This document shows, in pieces, positions 58,130 through 64,000 of a DNA stretch of 64,000 nt. Source of the stretch: Torymus aiolomorphi (lineage: Eukaryota > Arthropoda > Insecta > Hymenoptera > Torymidae); NCBI GenBank assembly GCA_036365515.1, contig CM070873.1, forward strand, positions 81,231,948 to 81,295,947, given 5' to 3'. The notes beneath the pieces were generated by a model. That model worked only from the letters and a program-made list of their open reading frames with translations. It searched no databases and was not told the DNA's origin. A program made the position numbers and the translations under genes. How positions within the stretch are numbered: the first letter of the stretch is position 1; each line of letters starts with the position of its first letter.

Positions 58130-59728
58130 GTTGTTTTTTTCACTGCAAAGACAAGGAAAAGGGGACGCCAGTGAGTGGGAATAATACGCTGTGTGAGAGT
58201 ACGTGTCTTGATCTCCTCTATTCTCACTTTCGCGTGTCTATGTATTTATCTGGTATGTATAGTGTATGCATATGGTATGAGTGTATGTGTATGAGTGTGA
58301 TAGAATGGCGATGGCAAATATGGATCAGCTATCGGTGATTAAATTCTCGAGTTCTACTTAATAACTTTTTTTTTGCTCTAGCCGGGCTTAGCCGATACCT
58401 AGACATACGCTATGATTATGTGAACTTTACAACACAAGTATGCCTTATTTTGTTTTTCTTATGATTAAAAGACTTTGTACACGGATCTTAGAGATTAAGC
58501 TTCGACGCCTCGAATCGATCGACGCAACGTTTTCTTTCCCTCTGCATTTTTGTCGTTCGCAATGCCGGTGACAACTCTTTTTGTTAAACATCGTTGTGGA
58601 GAAAAGTACTTCAAACTGTGTACGTGAGCAAAACACAAACGTGACATTACAAAATCGCCAAATAAAATTAAACCAAATACAAAAAAAAAAAAACCATACA
58701 TTACATGAATTCTTCACTTCATTATAAAATTTATTCAACCACAATTGCAACCATTGCATTAACCAAACTTTAGTTCTGCCAGTCGCGGTGCTCCAATCAC
58801 CGAATCCGAATAGTTGCGGCTCTAGAATCGCATATATGCACGAAAAGAAAAGCCCTCGTCGATCGAGTCGAATGAAAGGCGCGCGGTCGTGTTCACACGC
58901 ACATAGATTAGACTTACTCCTTGAATAATTAGACTTACTTCCGTGAATAACTTGAGAGTTATTTTTGTCATTTTGTCGTTATTTATATATAAATAAATTG
59001 TTAGCTTGAAAATACCCCCACCAAGGGATTTTCAATCGTCGCTATTACATATATACGCGCCGGCCGTTGCTCTTTACTCGCTAAAAAGACGCTCTCGGCC
59101 GCAGCCACTTCCCCTCGCCGTACATTCGTTTTCATCGCAGAATTATGATACACACGATTCTCTCTCTCTCTCTCCCTCCCATTCTCGATCGTTGAAAGCT
59201 GTCGTCGAGTCTAATCGAAACGCGGCTTGTCGTCGGAAGGGCCCGCGTTTTTACTCAGTATTATTATATATCCCGCATAGCTTTCGTCTTCGTCTCCTCT
59301 CTCGCATCTCTCGTCGCTTCTTTTATTCTCTCTCCCTCTCCCACTCCATCCTTTCTTTATTCTATATATATTTATACTTTATATAATCCGAGCGTCGCGG
59401 CTTTAAAAAATCACACGCTAGTCTATAAAAGTTTGTCTCCGGCCGTCCTCCCGAACGAGGTGCACGCACGAGGTATAGTAACACAATAAGGGTTTACATA
59501 TTATACGCTTGACCATTTTTGTCCCGTTCGTGTGTTATTCACACCTTCGTGCAGCAGTTGCTTATATCTCGTTGCAAAATTACGACTCGAATCGAGGACG
59601 CGCTCATATATTTATAATATATATTTTTTTCTGAAATTCTCGCTGATTCGCGCCTCGTCCGCCCATCGAACGCTCGCCGTATCGGATCACAAGATTGACA
59701 TACATTGCGAAGAAATAATCAATGTCGG

Positions 59729-59835
59729 GATGAAGATGATGATGATGATGATGCTAACGACGGTGACAATATATAATAATAATAATATAATAATAATAAT
59801 AATGAGAATAATATTAACGATGAGGATGACGACAG
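59729..59835. repeat. (GAT)n and (AAT)n microsatellites
   Basis: gatgatgatgatgatgatg near 59734-59753 and an AAT/TAA run at 59773-59804, followed by a GAT-like stretch. A frame through it encodes Met and Asn runs only. Confidence 0.85.
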
Positions 59836-62800
59836 TGATGTAATGGAGAAGCGGCGACGCGAATTCGTCGAATGGGCGAACGAGCCGAGTCTCGCTTTAT
59901 TTTGTTTTTTTTTTCTGTTTTTTATATTCTATGCCTTAAACCTACAATGGACTAACTATTTTGTTCGATCACTTATAGAACGTATAGTCGATTCTGCGTG
60001 TCTGCAATCGATTGCTCCTCACCCACTTCGTTACGTTACTCTATATCTTATTAACCTTATACAGAACAGCACTAGGAGTTCGCACACACACTACACACAG
60101 ATGCACGCGCGCTCACATGCACACTCTTGATGAAGCAGTCTTTATAAATATCTCTCTTCGTTCTGTCGCTCATGCTCGCACTAGCATTCGCATTCTCGAT
60201 ACATATATACGCATTGGTTCGCGTACGCGAGCGATTTTCGAATATCTCACGCTTCTCCCGTCACCTACACCGCTCTAGTTCTCTCAGCGTGCACGAATAC
60301 ACCCCCGCTCTCTCTCCCAATATATCTTGCATGTATATTTATACGTATTTATAATATTTTCACTTATGTATACTTGATTCGCGCGGTTTCCCGTCTAAAA
60401 GAGCGACACTCCCTCCTCTGTCTTTATATATATGTATAATATGTGTGTGTGTTGGTTTATGTATACCTAAGCTACGTAATGTCTGCGTGTCTGTGTGTGA
60501 TAGCCCATCCTCTCTATAACGCGAGAGGGTAGATCTTGACGCCGAAGGCCGATCTCTTGCTCCTCTCATGCTCTCTTGGTTCGTTCTTGATATGTCTTTC
60601 TCTCCTCCTCCTTCTCCTACCCCTCTCGTCGCTTCCGGCGTCGATCATCGAGAGCGAATTCCGGTTTTTCTTGCCACCGATTTTTCTCGTTTCCGCCGGT
60701 TTCTCCTCTCTTTCCTCGCTCGCTCATTCTCATGTGCAGGTGGTGGCAGTAGAGTCGGTGTGCGCGCGCGCCGCTTATCGCGCGTCCGCCGAGTGCGATC
60801 TCTTCTAGGTCGCGCTCGTGAAGAGGACCGAGTTCTTGTAGTAACCCGCTCGTGACTCTGGAACAGGCGAAGCAGAGAGGATTTTTTTTCGTTCAGTGGC
60901 TGTTTCGCTTTTATTTCTCCCGCGGCTGCTTACATTATTTCTAGCATAAAAGGGATGGTTAGTCAGGGGGGAGATATTGAGGTGCTCCGCAGAGTTTGCC
61001 AGTGTAATAATTTAATCGATGTTTTGTTATAAAATCACACTGAAATAAAATTTTATTTTTTAGGATTGATATAGTGTTGAAAAAATAATGCGAAATTTAA
61101 AGATAAACAAATTTAGATATTAGAGAAGTATACTTTTGAATAAAATTAGTAAGAAACGAATTAAAAAGTGGATTAGTAATAATATCATGACATAAAAGAT
61201 ACATTTTGAATTCAAAACTATTGCATCAGTACAATAAAACTAACAAAAAGTTATAATTGTAAGAGATATGTTCAACGAATAGACTCAGTTTTATTGACTT
61301 TATATTTTAAGAGGTATAGGAACTAACGAATCAATTATTGAATCCATTACTTATATAAAAATAAATATACCTACAAAAATGTATTTCTTAAAATATTAAT
61401 TTTCGGAGTAAATAAGACTATACTGCATTCAATCAATTCTCTTAAACGTGCATTAAAAGGTTCCTATAAACGTACGAGTTAAGAGTGTTATACAGATAAG
61501 CAATAAAAAAAGGAGTATATGGGTTATCTCGACGCAGACAAGCATCTCTCCCAAAGAAACTGGACCCCGAAGATGAATCAAGGGCAGCGCCGCGCGACCA
61601 GTCATTCCTATACCCGCCCATCCTTTGAGTGGCCGCTCTTCTCTTCCTCTATCTCGCTCGCTCTCGACTTTTTACATCGAACTGTCGCTTGTGATTGGAA
61701 AAGTCGTCGTCGGCTATATACGGGCTGCCGGCCGACTTTAATCGTTTCGTGACTCGAAAATCGAAGGTTAATCGACGAAGATGGGCCAGCACTTTTCGTC
61801 GCGCGCGCCGCGGCAATTATCGCGTCTTTTTCTTTCTTTCTCGCTCTGGCTCTTGGGCCTATATACGTATACCCGGGCGTCGGTGATTATTATTGGGCGT
61901 ATCGGGCTTCTTACACGCGTGTCAACTTTCGTAAGAATGTCGGCTTACGATTACACGCTCGGTAATGGCTCGAGAGCGGCTGCCTCTGCCGGCGTACAAT
62001 GTGTTTGTGTAAATAGCGAAGTGAGCCTTTCAATTTTTTAGTGTAGCTTTGCTGAGATTTCGGAGCGAATCATGATGATTATGGGAAAAGATCATGGTTC
62101 TACTGACAGGTAAAATGATAATCGATAATATTGAGTTGTAAAGGGTTACACGGATTAACAGCTATGAGATTATTTAGAAACATTTTTAAGACACTTTCAT
62201 TTGAGGAAGATTACGATTCAATCAGCTTTATAAACCTATTTATAGATTTATTTCTATAGCCTTGATAAAAGAAGTTAGAAATGTTTAATAAAAAGATGGA
62301 AAAATATAATATTCTCTACTGTACAAAGAAATATCTTTCTACCGCGCTGTTATTAATATCTGTACTCATAAGTAAATTATTTCCCAAAAAGATTCAATAT
62401 TCTTTATGCCGAAACAGCAAAATCCATCAAAACTTTTGACCGTCCAACCTTAAACTCCTTAGCTCTCTCGCGAAATTTCTTGCCTCGCTCGTTCGTGCAA
62501 AACTTGAGCGCGCGCGATCTTCATTTGATTGAAATTTCGCGAAAATCACAGCCCGCAAAAAAGTCTCTTCGCCACCTAGCGGAAACTCGAAGAAAAGGCT
62601 GCTCGAACTTCCCCCCGCGCCACTTGCGGAATGATCGCACGAGGCGCACTTTTTGCCCGGGGCCCGAGCGAAAACTCGATAAGGGCGCGAACTTCTTGGG
62701 GAGGGCAAGAAACGCGCGGCAAGTTGCGCGAGTTTATAATTAAAGATCGAACTTGGATTTTGGCTCTAAGAAGCGAGCGTCGCGAGGACGTTTTTCGTGC

Positions 62801-63678
62801 GGCCGATCGCTACGCAGCGGGAAAAGTCGCCCTGAAGGAAAACTAGCGATTTTGCGATGAAGAAAGATACTTTTTGCCCGTGTGTATAGAGATGTTTTGC
62901 GCGGACACCAAGTCACGAGCCAGTTTTCGTCGTTAATCTTTGTGTCTAAGATTTTATTTATTTATACGGTTTTGGATGGGTCGTGTGAAAGTGTCAGATG
63001 TTAAGGATCTGAGTCTATTTTTTCAAAACTTAAAATTACAATTGCGATTTTTTTTTTGTAAGTATTAAACAAATAAATCAAATTATTTTGATTTTAGTAA
63101 AATTTGCTAAGTCTACATGTGAACAAATTTATTTAGCTACTTGTAGCTATACTATAAATATTATTAAAACTAGCAAAAAAGTATAATTCGAAAATAAAAA
63201 GTAGTGTTAGTAAATACTATTCTAACGAAATCATTATAAGAAATAAAAAGATATTTAACCTAATAAAATAATAAAGAGTTTAGAGATAATAACAGAGAAT
63301 AGAAATGAAAATTTATCAACTATTTAAACTAAATGTAATGGCAAAAAAACAAATCAATTTTTCATTTTTCAAAAAAAGATTTTATTCAATAATCATTATT
63401 AATTCTTAATAAATATTACATTTTATTAATAATATCGACATAGTTTTACACAATAGTAAAGCATATATTGCATTTGAAATCATTCAAAATTACAATACAT
63501 GTGTTTTATAACTATTTGATCGAGTTTGACAAACTAAACTTTGACGACGGCTCACGGCTTTCGTAGTCTGATAATGCGTGAACATTTTCAATGACGGTAC
63601 TTAATCGAATAAGGTAATCATTGTTCTCGAAATCTTGTTAATGCTGATTCAGAGCGTATTTTGAAAATATTAACGAAC

Positions 63679-63762
63679 CTTGAAGAGGAGACTTGACCTG
63701 ATCCCTCTCAGCTGTTGAGTGCTGGCGCTGTTTTCTCTCCAGCTCAAACTCTGCCAGAGATT
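63679..63762 (-). CDS. Candidate internal exon, 84 nt
   Basis: Acceptor TTTGTTGTAG and donor GTTCGT bound 84 bases, noticeably less AT-rich than both flanks. In phase 1 it reads ESLAEFELERKQRQHSTAER, then DQVKSPLQ, a charged, helix-prone peptide. A second phase is also open (NLWQSLSWRENSASTQQ). The length is a multiple of three, so skipping it would keep the frame. The parent protein is not recognised. Confidence 0.4.
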
Positions 63763-64000
63763 CTACAACAAAAACCACAATAAACTGTCAATAAAATACG
63801 TTATTTTAATATAAAATACTAAAATTAAATTCAGACACACAAAAAGCATTTTAGTAAATCATTTCTCAACATCCACAACATCTGCTCACGAGACAATTAT
63901 TGAACAAATCCAACATCCAACCCATCCAACCAGGCACTTCAGGATGCACTCGAACGGCAATCATCGGGCGATCCGCAATCACCGGACGAAAACACTCATC
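63763..64000 (-). other. Intron and possible next exon at the window edge
   Basis: 63763-63889 is AT-rich like an intron. From 64000 to 63890 the minus strand is open (DECFRPVIADRPMIAVRVHP, then EVPGWMGWMLDLFNN) up to a GTGAGC donor. A plus-strand frame ALQDALERQSSGDPQSPDEN after CCAACCAG is also open, so strand and identity cannot be settled. Confidence 0.25.

Larger units (their letters stand above)
52979..63678. other. Long non-coding stretch, AT-rich with CpG-rich islands
   Basis: CpG-rich blocks at 54330-54420, 54990-55440, 56200-56600, 57640-58040, 58990-60860, 61500-62000 and 62430-62960 lie in AT-rich DNA. CT-rich and GA-rich runs and microsatellites are common. No open frame shows a domain or convincing splice pattern. 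It may be intergenic regulatory DNA or a long intron of the gene with the exon at 63679-63762. Confidence 0.45.

Noticed and set aside
59006..60855. Several 70-125 codon frames in CpG-rich DNA
   Set aside because: Open on overlapping frames, rich in Ser/Arg/Leu from CT and CG words, with no motifs or paired splice sites.
1..64000. CRISPR arrays, bacterial operons, riboswitches or phage attachment sites
   Set aside because: Nothing of the kind is visible; introns and transposon types show nuclear insect DNA, and the regular repeats are satellite or foldback arrays.

Overview
This is a eukaryotic, almost certainly insect, genomic window. Every gene-like region is split by short AT-rich introns with GT/AG borders, the transposons are typical arthropod families, and AT-rich DNA alternates with tracts very rich in CpG and CGCG. 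That pattern fits Hymenoptera, perhaps a parasitoid (chalcid-type) wasp, but this is an inference: no marker gene fixes the species.

The window has two halves. Positions 1-45000 are a dense graveyard of nested mobile elements with two decayed cellular-type genes. Positions 45000-64000 are mostly unique, non-coding, CpG-rich and microsatellite-rich DNA, probably intergenic or intronic, with two or three candidate exons.

Layout. 1-1085: degenerate tandem repeat. 1102-5836 (minus): a broken multi-exon gene joining an N-terminal TDP-43-NTD-like domain to a C-terminal protein kinase domain. It is split by a 569-bp TTAA-flanked element sitting exactly in the HRD catalytic loop and by two related inverted-repeat elements, one of which carries a further TA-flanked element. 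6648-10004: a decayed DNA transposon with 150-bp terminal inverted repeats (TIRs) and an unusual transposase. 10060-11830: Penelope-like element (PLE) fragment with a GIY-YIG endonuclease and a hammerhead-ribozyme-like core. 12849-18725: satellite array of 431-bp units, interrupted by a 455-bp PLE-like element with hammerhead motif, 20-bp terminal direct repeats and a 13-bp target duplication. 18800-20960: two head-to-head non-LTR retrotransposon pieces. 21479-23590 (minus): RecQ-like helicase pseudogene, cut upstream by a PLE. 23625-36616: an inverted pair of PLEs; the minus copy carries a complete 6.9-kb EnSpm/CACTA-like transposon (24667-31583) and the plus copy carries a 1.8-kb foldback element (34601-36415). 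36660-36819: hairpin element. 40269-40680: second TTAA-flanked element. 41651-44908: a third large PLE, a partial inverted copy joined to a longer one, with one 13-bp target duplication around the whole. 51450-51579 (minus): candidate first exon of a membrane protein. 52366-52978: second foldback-type element built from 30-bp repeats. 63679-63762 (minus): candidate internal exon.

How parts work together. In the EnSpm-like element the tnp2-like transposase (minus) and a BEN-domain protein (plus) are transcribed divergently from a 224-bp gap, an autonomous-type two-gene layout, although both genes now carry stops. The PLEs encode reverse transcriptase plus GIY-YIG endonuclease. Their terminal regions carry hammerhead-like cores, and the 455-bp element looks like a non-autonomous passenger that may have spread through a circular or tandem RNA. 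No intact complete protein-coding gene was found.
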